The position numbers and the translations under genes are program-made. From assembly GCA_003158495.1 (NCBI GenBank), contig PMJT01000071.1:6101-18157 (forward strand): DNA of 12,057 nucleotides, given 5' to 3'. Source of the stretch: Chloroflexota bacterium. GTDB lineage: Bacteria > Chloroflexota > Limnocylindria > Limnocylindrales > CSP1-4. The notes beneath the pieces were generated by a model that saw only the letters and a list, made by a program, of their open reading frames with translations, had not been told where the DNA came from and made no database searches. Below are positions 1 to 6,526 of this stretch, one piece after another (position 1 is the stretch's first letter; the number at the start of each line of letters is the position of its first letter).

Positions 1-784
1 TGCGCGACTTGCGGAGCCGCATTCGGTGGAGGACGAAGCGCGTCACGACTTTGAGCGTCGAGAGGCCGTAGACAACGCTTCGGCGGAAGTTGACAGAGCT
101 AGCTTCCTCGAAATACCGAGTCGGGACGGCGATTTCACCGATCCTCATGTGGCCCGCCACGGCCTGCGCGACCAATTCCTGGTCGAACACGAAGTCGTCG
201 CTGTTCAGGCTATATGGGATCGCCTCGAGCAGGGCCCGGCTGTAGGCTCGAAAGCCGGTGTGGTACTCGGAGAGGTGAAGGCCGAAGGCCAGGTTTTCGA
301 CCCCGGTCAGGAAGCGGTTGCTGACGTATTTCCAGCGCGGCATCCCGCCGGCCAGCGGATCGCCCAGAAAGCGGCTGCCGAGCATCAGGTCTTTCGTCCC
401 GGCCAGGATCGGCTCGACCAGTTCGGGAATGCGCGTCGCGTCGTACTGGTAGTCCGGGTGGAGCATCACCACCGCGTCCGCCCCGGCCTCGAGCGCGGCG
501 TCGTAGCAGGTCTTCTGGTTGCCGCCGTAGCCGAGGTTCTGGCGGTGGATGATTACGTCCAGGCCGAGCTGGCGGGCGACTGCGACCGTATCGTCCCCGG
601 ACACGTCGTCGACCAGGATTATTCGATCGACGATTTCCTGCGGGATGTCGCGGTAAGTCCGCTCCAGCGTCTTTGCGGCGTTGTATGCCGGCATGACGAT
701 GATGACGCGCTTTGGCGCGCCCTCGTTCGATGGTGGCGCCGTCCCGGTCGGGGCGGCCGGCGACTTCTGCTCTCGGTCTGGCAC
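1..784 (-). CDS. Family 2 glycosyltransferase (DPM1/polyprenyl-phosphate glycosyltransferase-like), C-terminus cut by window edge
   Basis: 261 codons are visible; the gene continues past the left edge. After a disordered Pro/Ala-rich N-terminus of about 25 residues comes a GT-A fold: a first strand RVIIVMPAYNAAKTLE, then ILVDDVSGDDT (nucleotide-sugar binding Asp pair), NLGYGGNQKTCYDAAL, the metal-binding region VVMLHPDYQYD, and SRFLGDPLAGGMPRWKYVSNR followed by EYHTGFRAYSR. This order is typical of bacterial DPM1/DPG-synthase-like GT2 enzymes, which move a sugar from a nucleotide donor to a lipid phosphate or envelope acceptor on the cytoplasmic face. The GTG at 784 is the only start between the in-frame stop at 794-796 and the first strand. 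No strong Shine-Dalgarno precedes it, but a TAGGCT box ends 6 nt upstream, so a leaderless message is possible. It is divergent from a GT-C-like membrane protein. Family is confident; donor and acceptor are unknown, and any C-terminal membrane segments lie outside the window. Confidence 0.9.
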   Translation of the reverse strand, partial: MPDREQKSPAAPTGTAPPSNEGAPKRVIIVMPAYNAAKTLERTYRDIPQEIVDRIILVDDVSGDDTVAVARQLGLDVIIHRQNLGYGGNQKTCYDAALEAGADAVVMLHPDYQYDATRIPELVEPILAGTKDLMLGSRFLGDPLAGGMPRWKYVSNRFLTGVENLAFGLHLSEYHTGFRAYSRALLEAIPYSLNSDDFVFDQELVAQAVAGHMRIGEIAVPTRYFEEASSVNFRRSVVYGLSTLKVVTRFVLHRMRLRKSR

Positions 785-830
785 CGCGATAGCCTACCGT
801 AAACGATCGGGCCGGTCCGCCATCGGGTGC

Positions 831-836
831 TAGGAT
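831..836 (+). promoter_or_regulatory. Candidate extended -10 box for the GT-C-like gene
   Basis: TGCTAGGAT ends at 836: a TAGGAT -10 with a TG extension one base upstream. It would start transcription near 843, giving a leader of about 37 nt that contains the GGAGG at 871-875. No good -35 box is seen at the right spacing. Confidence 0.35.
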
Positions 837-879
837 CGCGCGGTCCGAATCCGGTATTTCGCCCAGCAGCGGAGGCAGC

Positions 880-2178
880 TTGAGGGCTCTGGAGTGGGTG
901 CGCGTCCGCGCCGCTCAGTTGCGCGACGATCCGGCGGCGGTCGCCTGGATGCTGCTCGTGGCCTTCGTATATGGCGGCGCCACGTTCGTCCGGAGCCAGG
1001 CTTCGAGCTGGGGGCCGGACCACATGATGATCCTGGCCACGGACCTGTGGGCCGGGCATTCCAATCTCAGTTCGCTGACGACGATCAACGACATCGTCAC
1101 GATCGACGGCCGCCACTACCAGGCGATGAGCCTCCTGCCGACGATCCCATACCTGCCGCTCGTGCCGTTCCAGGTGTTGTGGCCGTTCTCCCGCTGGATC
1201 GTGTCTGGCGTCATCGGGATCGTTGCCGCCTGGTTGGCCCTGCCGCTGGCGCGTCGCTACGGACCAGGCGGCAGCGCCACGTGGTGGCTGGCCGCTCTCG
1301 GTGCCTTCGGGACGCTGCTATTCACGCTCACGATCGAGGGTGACTTCTACTACCTGGCCCACCTGGAAAGCACGCTGCTGATCTTCCTCGCCCTGATCGA
1401 ATGGCACGACCGGCGTCGGCCGTTCGTCATCGGCCTGCTGATCGGGCTGTCTGCGCTCGCCCGCCCAACGCTGCTGCTGGCCGCAATCCCGCTCGGGCTG
1501 GTGCTGCTGTGGGATGCGAAGGAGTGCTTCGAGGACGACTTCGACGAATCCGAGCCCGGACCCGGCGAAGGCGAGTCGGAGGCGGACGAAGCCTGGACCG
1601 GAATCGTGCCGGACTGGGCGTGGGCGCTGTTGAAGCCGGCGGTGCTGCTTGTGCTGCCGCTGCTCGGCGCGGTCGCGGTCACGGGGTGGTGGGACTGGGT
1701 CCGGTTCGGTTCTCTCACGGAGACCGGCTACGGCCTCGCCTGGATCACCGGTCCGCTGCAGGTGCTCCGAGACCAGGGCCTCTTCTCGACGACACACGTC
1801 CCGACGAACGTTGCCCTGTTTCTCGGCGGCGGCTATTCAATCCGGGACAGCTTCCCGTGGCTCGTGCCGAGTGTCCAGGGACAGTCGATCCTGCTGACGA
1901 TGCCCGCGCTCCTCATCGCCGTCGGCGCCGGGCTGCGCTACCGGCTCAACGCAGTCCTGTGGGGCGCAGTCGTCGTGACAGCGATCCCGGTCTTCCTTTA
2001 CTACGGCGGCGGCGGCGCGAACACGTACGGCTACCGCTACGCGATGGACTTCGTGCCGTTCCTCTTCGCGCTGGTGGCAATTGCGCTCCGCGACCGCTTT
2101 GGCAACTTGGAACGGCTGCTGATCGCCCTCAGCGTCTTCTTCGTCTGCTACGGCTATCTCTGGCAGATTGCCAAGTAG
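880..2178 (+). CDS. Polytopic membrane protein, probable GT-C-type glycosyltransferase
   Basis: 432 residues, about ten hydrophobic segments. Residues 20-37 form the first membrane span, followed by an extracytoplasmic loop with the acidic WGPDH motif (Asp47), then DGRHYQAMSLLPTIPYLPL before spans 2 and 3. That layout (acidic residue in the first outer loop, NGR/DGR-x-Y, Pro-rich second span) is seen in GT-C proteins, which transfer sugars from polyprenyl-phosphate donors outside the membrane. LSALARPT and YGYRYAMDFVPFLFAL also resemble this group. Residues about 212-245 form an unusual loop rich in Asp, Glu and Gly between two spans. The start is TTG at 880 with GGAGG at 871-875 (4-nt spacing); GTG at 898 is the alternative. 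It is divergent from a GT2 gene, a pairing common in lipid-linked sugar transfer. The membrane topology is clear; the enzymatic role is inferred from layout and neighbours. Confidence 0.72.
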   Translation: MRALEWVRVRAAQLRDDPAAVAWMLLVAFVYGGATFVRSQASSWGPDHMMILATDLWAGHSNLSSLTTINDIVTIDGRHYQAMSLLPTIPYLPLVPFQVLWPFSRWIVSGVIGIVAAWLALPLARRYGPGGSATWWLAALGAFGTLLFTLTIEGDFYYLAHLESTLLIFLALIEWHDRRRPFVIGLLIGLSALARPTLLLAAIPLGLVLLWDAKECFEDDFDESEPGPGEGESEADEAWTGIVPDWAWALLKPAVLLVLPLLGAVAVTGWWDWVRFGSLTETGYGLAWITGPLQVLRDQGLFSTTHVPTNVALFLGGGYSIRDSFPWLVPSVQGQSILLTMPALLIAVGAGLRYRLNAVLWGAVVVTAIPVFLYYGGGGANTYGYRYAMDFVPFLFALVAIALRDRFGNLERLLIALSVFFVCYGYLWQIAK

Positions 2179-2189
2179 ATCGACCTGAT

Positions 2190-2202
2190 CCGTGGTCCAC
2201 GG
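2190..2202 (+). terminator. Weak hairpin after the GT-C-like gene
   Basis: CCGTGG-T-CCACGG inverted repeat beginning 12 nt after the stop codon (effective stem 5 bp with a 3-nt loop), followed by a pyrimidine-rich stretch but no true T run. It could be a weak terminator. Confidence 0.3.
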
Positions 2203-2242
2203 GGCTCTCGTCTCTGTGTCGGGTTCATCAGGGGGTCGCGAG

Positions 2243-2449
2243 ATGAAGAGGTGGGTCGTAACGGCGGCGGTGGTGCTGCTGGCCGTCGGCGGCGGTTTCG
2301 TGGCTGCGGCGCGGGCACGCGACCCGCGGCCCGCCCCTACAGTTCGCGACGCCGCAACAACACGATGCCCAGTGCCAGCGCCCCGACGACCCAGACGATG
2401 GACCAGGCCAGCCACGGCAGGCCGGGCGCGGTGCCGGAGAACGGGCTGA
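2243..2449 (+). CDS. Possible short ORF with a signal-peptide-like start, antisense to the permease 3' end
   Basis: An ATG at 2243 follows GGGGG at 2231-2235 with 7-nt spacing, a good ribosome binding site. The first 23 residues (MKRWVVTAAVVLLAVGGGFV) look like a signal peptide or membrane anchor: a basic start, a hydrophobic core, then an AAARA cleavage-like site. After about residue 32 the frame enters the complement of the permease gene and becomes Arg/Pro-rich shadow sequence, ending at 2449 (68 residues). It could be the orphan 5' end of a lost secreted-protein gene, a genuine small protein, or chance. No family is recognisable. Low confidence that it is expressed. Confidence 0.2.
   Translation: MKRWVVTAAVVLLAVGGGFVAAARARDPRPAPTVRDAATTRCPVPAPRRPRRWTRPATAGRARCRRTG
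2310..2328. terminator. Candidate bidirectional hairpin between convergent genes
   Basis: CGCGGG at 2310-2315 pairs perfectly with CCCGCG at 2323-2328 around a 7-nt loop. It lies just beyond the permease stop at 2337 and between convergent transcription units. It lacks a T tract, so termination is only possible, not shown. Confidence 0.3.
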
Positions 2450-3194
2450 ACCGGTAGATCGCGGCGTTGACGCCGGCAGCGCCTAGCGTCGAGTCGGGCG
2501 GAGAGAGGGCGCCGGCGGAACCGCGCCAGAGGACGTCGCTCGGCAGGACCAACCTGGCGAGGATGCCGGCCCAGCGCAGCAGATCGTTGTGGAAGGCCTC
2601 GCCCACGCCACCCATGACCCCGGCCATCCATGCCAGGCCGTAGCCGACCACCGCCACCGCGCCGCCGGCGACGGACGCGACCCTCGTGCTCAGCACGATC
2701 GCGAGCGTCAGCAGGATCAGCGACTCGCCGGCGAGGTAGAGCGGCGCCATCAGCGGATCGACCGGCGCGTAGCCGGTGGCCAGCACCACCGCGCCGAGCT
2801 CCAGGTAGCCGGCTACGAGGGCATAGACCACGAGCACGACCGCCAGGCCGAACCAGCGACCGAGCATCACCTCCGACCGGCGGATCGGCCGGGCGAGCAT
2901 GGCAAGCAGGAGCCCGTTCTCGATGTCCGGGCCGATCGCAGGCGACCCGGCAAAGACGGCGGTCATAGCGAGGACGAAGCTGAACATGAAGGCCAGCATC
3001 ACAGTCACTTGCGACACGCCGAGTATCTGCACCGCCCCCGTGATCGGCGAGGCCTCCGCGATGCGCCCGAAAGCCCACCACGTGAGCACCACGATCAGCG
3101 CCGTCAGGCCGACCAGGACCCACAACAGGCGTCGACGGAAAGCCTCGCGAAGCGTCAGGCGGGCGATGATCGCGATCGGCTCGAAGCTGCTCAC
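2337..3194 (-). CDS. ABC-2 type transporter permease
   Basis: 285 residues, with about six hydrophobic segments. It opens with a cytoplasmic amphipathic stretch, ARLTLREAFRRRLLWVL, typical of ABC-2 (NosY/CcmB-like) permeases, followed by a first span at about residues 23-42, a second at about 62-85 and then the conserved cytoplasmic pattern IENGLLLAMLARPIRRSEVMLGR (shown from its ends: IENG and RPIRRSEVMLGR). It closes with a C-terminal span and the basic tail LLRRREL. It would form the membrane channel for the ATPase encoded immediately upstream. Its GTG start overlaps the ATPase stop in a GTGA, so the two are translationally coupled. The substrate cannot be read from sequence; ABC-2 exporters of this type handle drugs, lipids, polysaccharides or copper-related substrates. 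A large outer loop lies before the final span (about residues 215-255). Confidence 0.88.
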   Translation of the reverse strand: MSSFEPIAIIARLTLREAFRRRLLWVLVGLTALIVVLTWWAFGRIAEASPITGAVQILGVSQVTVMLAFMFSFVLAMTAVFAGSPAIGPDIENGLLLAMLARPIRRSEVMLGRWFGLAVVLVVYALVAGYLELGAVVLATGYAPVDPLMAPLYLAGESLILLTLAIVLSTRVASVAGGAVAVVGYGLAWMAGVMGGVGEAFHNDLLRWAGILARLVLPSDVLWRGSAGALSPPDSTLGAAGVNAAIYRFSPFSGTAPGLPWLAWSIVWVVGALALGIVLLRRREL

Positions 3195-4303
3195 GGCCGG
3201 CCCTTGCCAGCTGCGGCCTCGGCCCCGTCAGCAGCCCCGGGCTCGCCCCCGGCCTCGGTCACGGGCTCGGCCACGAGCTGGCCCCCGGCCTCGGCCACGG
3301 GCTCGGCCGTGTCGCCGACATCAGGCGGGGTCGCGAGAAGCGACATGAACCGTTCCTCCAGCGAATGGCGTGTCGGGACCACGGCATGGATGGCGGCGCC
3401 GCGCGCCACCAGTTCCGCGACCAGGTCCGGGACCTCCGCCTCGGCGATGCTGTCCACGTAGAGCCACTCCCCGTCGAGGCGGATCCGGCCATACCGAGCC
3501 GCCACTTCCCGCCCGATGCCGTCCGGACCGCCGACGCGAATGCCGACGCCACTCTCCCGAGTCAGCTCGGCCATGCTCAGTTCGGCCACGACGCGGCCCC
3601 GGTCCACGATCGCGACCCGGTCGCAGACGCGCTCCACTTCGGTCAAGAGGTGTGAGTTGAGGAAGACCGTCGTGCCCCGGTCGCGCAGCGCGCCGATGAT
3701 GGCTCGAACGTCCTGTCGGCCGACGGGATCGAGGGCCGAGGTCGGCTCGTCGAGCACGACAAGATCCGGCCGGCCGAGCAGCGCGACGCCAAGTCCCAGG
3801 CGCTGCTGCATCCCCTTAGAGAAGGTTTCGGTCCGACTGTCGGCCCGGTCGGTCAGGCCGACGAGTTCAAGCGCCGCCCGGATCTCGGGCTCCCATTCGG
3901 CCCGCGGGAGTCTCGCCAGTTCGCAATGCAATGCGAGGACCTCGCGCGCCGACATCCAGCCCTGGTATCGGAAGAGCTCCGGCAGGTAGCCGATGCGGCG
4001 GCGCGGTTCGACGTCACCGAGAGGCGCCCCGAGCACACGACCCTCGCCCGCTGTCGGCTTCGACAGGCCAAGGAGCAGCTTCACGGCCGTGGTCTTGCCC
4101 GCGCCGTTTGGGCCGAGGAAGCCGAAGACTTCGCCGCGCGGTACGGTCATCGTCAGCCCGGCCAGGGCCAAGATCCGCCCGTACTCCTTGCGCAGTTCGC
4201 GGGTCTCGATCGCGGGCTCGCCGCCGGAGCTCTTGGCGACGGCCGAGGCGGCCTCGCCTGCGGCTGCCGTGGTGGTGGCGGCGCTCGGGACCTGGCTGGC
4301 CAC
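3191..4303 (-). CDS. ABC transporter ATP-binding protein (ABC-2 exporter type)
   Basis: 370 residues from the GTG at 4303. Walker A GPNGAGKT is at residues 64-71, the Q-loop region YLPE at about 106-109 (Glu instead of Gln, common in this subfamily), the signature FSKGMQQRL at 161-169, Walker B LVVLDEP at 181-187, and the switch His in LNSHLL at 218. A C-terminal regulatory region of the DUF4162 kind follows, with SLEERFMSLL. The last 40 or so residues are a low-complexity tail with two 12-residue repeats (EPVAEAGGQLVA, EPVTEAGGEPGA), and the first 28 residues are a Thr/Ala-rich extension. It powers the adjacent ABC-2 permease. I rejected the longer ATG frame from 4372 because it would overlap the thiolase by 65 nt; GTG at 4303 begins 4 nt after the thiolase stop. 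Export ATPase is certain; substrate is unknown. Confidence 0.93.
   Translation of the reverse strand: MASQVPSAATTTAAAGEAASAVAKSSGGEPAIETRELRKEYGRILALAGLTMTVPRGEVFGFLGPNGAGKTTAVKLLLGLSKPTAGEGRVLGAPLGDVEPRRRIGYLPELFRYQGWMSAREVLALHCELARLPRAEWEPEIRAALELVGLTDRADSRTETFSKGMQQRLGLGVALLGRPDLVVLDEPTSALDPVGRQDVRAIIGALRDRGTTVFLNSHLLTEVERVCDRVAIVDRGRVVAELSMAELTRESGVGIRVGGPDGIGREVAARYGRIRLDGEWLYVDSIAEAEVPDLVAELVARGAAIHAVVPTRHSLEERFMSLLATPPDVGDTAEPVAEAGGQLVAEPVTEAGGEPGAADGAEAAAGKGRP
3246..3313 (-). repeat. 36-nt imperfect tandem repeat at the ATPase C-terminus
   Basis: Two copies of a 36-nt unit begin at the CCCCC runs at about 3246 and 3282. They encode the 12-residue repeats EPVTEAGGEPGA and EPVAEAGGQLVA in the acidic, Ala/Gly-rich tail of the ABC ATPase. 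The period is a multiple of three, so copy number can change without breaking the frame. Confidence 0.75.
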
Positions 4304-4307
4304 GTCG

Positions 4308-5537
4308 CTACCCGTCGATCCGCTCGACGATCGTGGCGATCCCCTGGCCCACGCCGATGCACATCGATGCAAGCCCGTAGCGCCCGCCCGTCCGGCGCAG
4401 GCCGTGGACCAGACTCGCGATGAGGCGCCCGCCGCTCGCGCCCAGCGGATGGCCGAGGGCGATAGCCCCGCCGTCTATGTTGACGCGCGCTGGGTCTATG
4501 CCGAGCTCGCGGACACAGGCAATGGACTGGCTGGCGAAGGCCTCGTTCAGTTCTACGAGGTCCAGGTCTGCGATGGCCAGCCCGGCCCGAGCCAGGGCCT
4601 TGCGGGTTGCGGGGACCGGCCCGAGGCCCATGACCGCCGGATCCACTCCTGCAACGGCCGTGGCCACGACGCGTGCCATCGGCCGCAGGCCGAGAGCGCG
4701 GGCGCGCCCGGCCTCCACGACCAGCGCCGCGGCCGCTCCGTCGTTGATGCCGCTGGAGTTGCCTGCCGTGACGGTGCCGCCCTCGCGGAAGGCGGGCCGC
4801 AGCCGCGCCAGGGCCTCGGCCGTGGTGTCGGCCCGCGGATGCTCGTCCGTGTCGACGACGACTGCCGGGCCCTTGCGCTGCGGGATGGTGATCGGCACGA
4901 TCTGGTCGCGGTAGCGACCCTCGGCGATGGCCGCGGCGGCATTGCGCTGGCTGGCCAGGGCGAACGCGTCCTGATCCTCGCGGCTCACGCCGATCCGTTC
5001 GGCTACGTTCTCGCCGGTTTCGCCCATCGAATAGGGGTAATGAGCGGCGGCCAGGGCCGGATTGACGAAGCGCCAGCCGAGGGTCGTGTCGACGAGTTCG
5101 TGGCCGCCTCGCTCGTAGGCCGACTCGGGCTTGAGCATCACGTAGGGCGCCCGGCTCATCGATTCGACGCCGCCGGCGATGAAGACGTCACCGTCCCCGA
5201 CGGCGATGGCGTGGGCGGCCGAATGCAGGGCCTGGAGGCCGCTGCCGCACAGCCGGTTGACGGTCAGCCCGCCGACCTCGACCGGCAGGCCCGCCAGCAA
5301 TGCGGCCATTCGGGCGACGTTGCGGTTGTCTTCGCCGCCCTGGTTGGCGCAGCCGAGGATCACGTCTTCGATGAGCAACGGATCGATGCCCGTACGCTCG
5401 ACCAGGGCGCGGATGACGGCCGCCGCCAGATCGTCCGGTCTGACCACTGCCAGGGCCCCGCCGTATCTGCCGAAGGGGCTGCGCAGCGCGGCGATTATCC
5501 ACGCTTCGCGAATGGGTCGGTCGTGCTGGCGTTCCAT
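4308..5537 (-). CDS. Thiolase: acetyl-CoA acetyltransferase / beta-ketoadipyl-CoA thiolase-like
   Basis: 409 residues, full length for a degradative or biosynthetic thiolase. The nucleophile is Cys97 in NRLCGSG, the acid/base residues are His363 in ALGHPLGASG and Cys393 in CIGVGQG, and NEAFA is at 331-335. All the catalytic elements are present. GCANQGGEDNRNVARMA and MSRAPYVM plus DTTLGWRFVNP are close to the PcaF/PaaJ group, which splits 3-oxoadipyl-CoA into succinyl-CoA and acetyl-CoA, but many generic FadA/AtoB proteins share them. It is a soluble cytoplasmic enzyme in fatty acid or aromatic acid breakdown, or in acetoacetyl-CoA formation. The ATG start has only a weak GGGG upstream. A TACAAT box ends 7 nt before it, consistent with a leaderless transcript. 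It ends 4 nt before an ABC ATPase gene, an unusual partner. Thiolase family is certain; exact substrate is not. Confidence 0.93.
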   Translation of the reverse strand: MERQHDRPIREAWIIAALRSPFGRYGGALAVVRPDDLAAAVIRALVERTGIDPLLIEDVILGCANQGGEDNRNVARMAALLAGLPVEVGGLTVNRLCGSGLQALHSAAHAIAVGDGDVFIAGGVESMSRAPYVMLKPESAYERGGHELVDTTLGWRFVNPALAAAHYPYSMGETGENVAERIGVSREDQDAFALASQRNAAAAIAEGRYRDQIVPITIPQRKGPAVVVDTDEHPRADTTAEALARLRPAFREGGTVTAGNSSGINDGAAAALVVEAGRARALGLRPMARVVATAVAGVDPAVMGLGPVPATRKALARAGLAIADLDLVELNEAFASQSIACVRELGIDPARVNIDGGAIALGHPLGASGGRLIASLVHGLRRTGGRYGLASMCIGVGQGIATIVERIDG

Positions 5538-5544
5538 GGCCCCG

Positions 5545-5550
5545 ATTGTA
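5545..5550 (-). promoter_or_regulatory. Candidate -10 box directly upstream of the thiolase (leaderless)
   Basis: TACAAT on the minus strand (5550 to 5545) ends 7 nt before the ATG at 5537, so transcription would begin at or next to the start codon. No clear -35 box is seen at normal spacing. If real, it gives the thiolase/ABC operon its own promoter separate from the lipoprotein gene upstream. Confidence 0.4.
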
Positions 5551-5605
5551 CGGCCGGCCGCGCCGGAGCTTTGGCGCTCAACCGGCGGACCCGCCGCCGC
5601 CTCGG

Positions 5606-6328
5606 TCAGGGTATCTGCTGCAGCTTGATCATCGCTTCTGTGACGAGCGAATCGGTGTCGGCGATGATCGTGAACAGGACGTCGCCCTTGGCGTAGACGT
5701 AGCCGGCCGAGACACCGCCGGCCGACGACGACTTCGGATCGATTATCTCGAGGACCTGCTGGCCGGCGATCGACTTCGTGTTCACGGCCCAGCTCGCCGC
5801 CCGGGCGACGTCGGCAAACGACGAACTCAGAGTGGCTGCGGCTACGCCGGGGACCTCGATTGCGTGCGCAGTGAAGTTGACCGTCTGCGACAGGTCAGAT
5901 GCGATGGCGATGTTCACGTCATCCGCGGTCTTGCCGAACTTGACCAGCCAGGGTGTGTAGAGGGTCTTGTCGCCGCCGCTCGTCGAGGCCATGTAGGCAG
6001 AGAGCAGGATGCTGAACTTCTGTAGGCAGACCCCGCCGGCGGTCGAGGGCAGGAGATCCTCCAGCGCAGCCGAGATATGGCCCAGGCCGCTGACGCTCGA
6101 AATGCAGCCGCCGACCGCACCCGACGGCGCGACGGATCCGGAAGGCGCGACGGATCCGGAAGGCGCGATCGTGGCGGAAGCCGGGGGCGCCGGCTTTGCC
6201 GTGGCAGTCGGGGCTGCAGTCGGGGCTGCAGTCGGCGTCGCTGAAGCCGAGCCGCAGCCGGACACCAGCACCACGGCCAGGACGGCCCCGAGCAGGGCTG
6301 GAATAAGGGTCCTGGAGCGGCGAATCAT
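5606..6328 (-). CDS. Secreted lipoprotein with PT/PSG repeat linker, unknown function
   Basis: 240 residues. A type II signal peptide is clear: basic MIRRSRT, hydrophobic core, and lipobox LVSGC with Cys25 as the lipidated residue. Residues 30-72 form a linker of PTAA repeats and three APSGSV/APSGAV repeats, which should hold the rest of the protein away from the membrane. The C-terminal domain (about 73-240) contains two cysteines (75 and 101) that could form a disulfide and alternates helices and strands; I recognise no family. It ends with VYAKGDVLFTIIADTDSLVTE, a strand-rich pattern, just before the stop. The ATG at 6328 is well supported by TGAGG with 6 to 7 nt spacing. It is separated by 68 nt from the thiolase on the same strand and is divergent from the Fn3 surface protein. 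Exported lipoprotein is secure; the role is unknown. Confidence 0.85.
   Translation of the reverse strand: MIRRSRTLIPALLGAVLAVVLVSGCGSASATPTAAPTAAPTATAKPAPPASATIAPSGSVAPSGSVAPSGAVGGCISSVSGLGHISAALEDLLPSTAGGVCLQKFSILLSAYMASTSGGDKTLYTPWLVKFGKTADDVNIAIASDLSQTVNFTAHAIEVPGVAAATLSSSFADVARAASWAVNTKSIAGQQVLEIIDPKSSSAGGVSAGYVYAKGDVLFTIIADTDSLVTEAMIKLQQIP
6127..6180 (-). repeat. 18-nt tandem repeats in the lipoprotein linker
   Basis: Two identical 18-nt copies at 6127-6144 and 6145-6162 and a diverged third at 6163-6180 encode the hexapeptide APSGSV. A second set of 12-nt repeats at 6204-6227 encodes PTAA. Their in-frame periods suggest that linker length varies by slippage. Confidence 0.85.
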
Positions 6329-6364
6329 CGATTACCTCATTCGACTGGAATCGTGGTCGCTCCG

Positions 6365-6394
6365 AGCATGGAGGCACCTCCGCCCGCGTGTCAA
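6365..6394 (-). promoter_or_regulatory. Candidate promoter of the lipoprotein gene
   Basis: A perfect TTGACA (6394 to 6389) is followed, after an 18-nt spacer, by CATGCT (6370 to 6365), a weak -10 that keeps the key A and final T. The start would be near 6358, giving a 30-nt leader with TGAGG. The spacer carries the inverted repeat GGAGG-CA-CCTCC at 6370-6381, which could be a regulator site. Confidence 0.45.
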
Positions 6395-6526
6395 ACGTGC
6401 CGCGCCCGCGAGTTTCGTTGAATCCGGGCACCGCCTGTAATCCCGGCCCGATTCCGGCGTTTTGTTGGTACGCGGATTGTCTCCCCGTCCGCGCGGACTC
6501 ATCCCCCACTTCTTGGAGCGTACGGC

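Noticed and set aside
26..802. Plus-strand open frame opposite the GT2 gene
   Set aside because: The minus strand encodes an unmistakable glycosyltransferase over the same bases.
4304..4372. Longer ATPase start at ATG 4372
   Set aside because: It would overlap the thiolase by 65 nt and the added residues are a Ser/Gly/Arg shadow of the thiolase end. GTG 4303 fits the tight operon.
5580..5600. GC-rich inverted repeat between lipoprotein and thiolase genes as a terminator
   Set aside because: The effective stem is about 5 bp and there is no T run; could be chance in GC-rich DNA.
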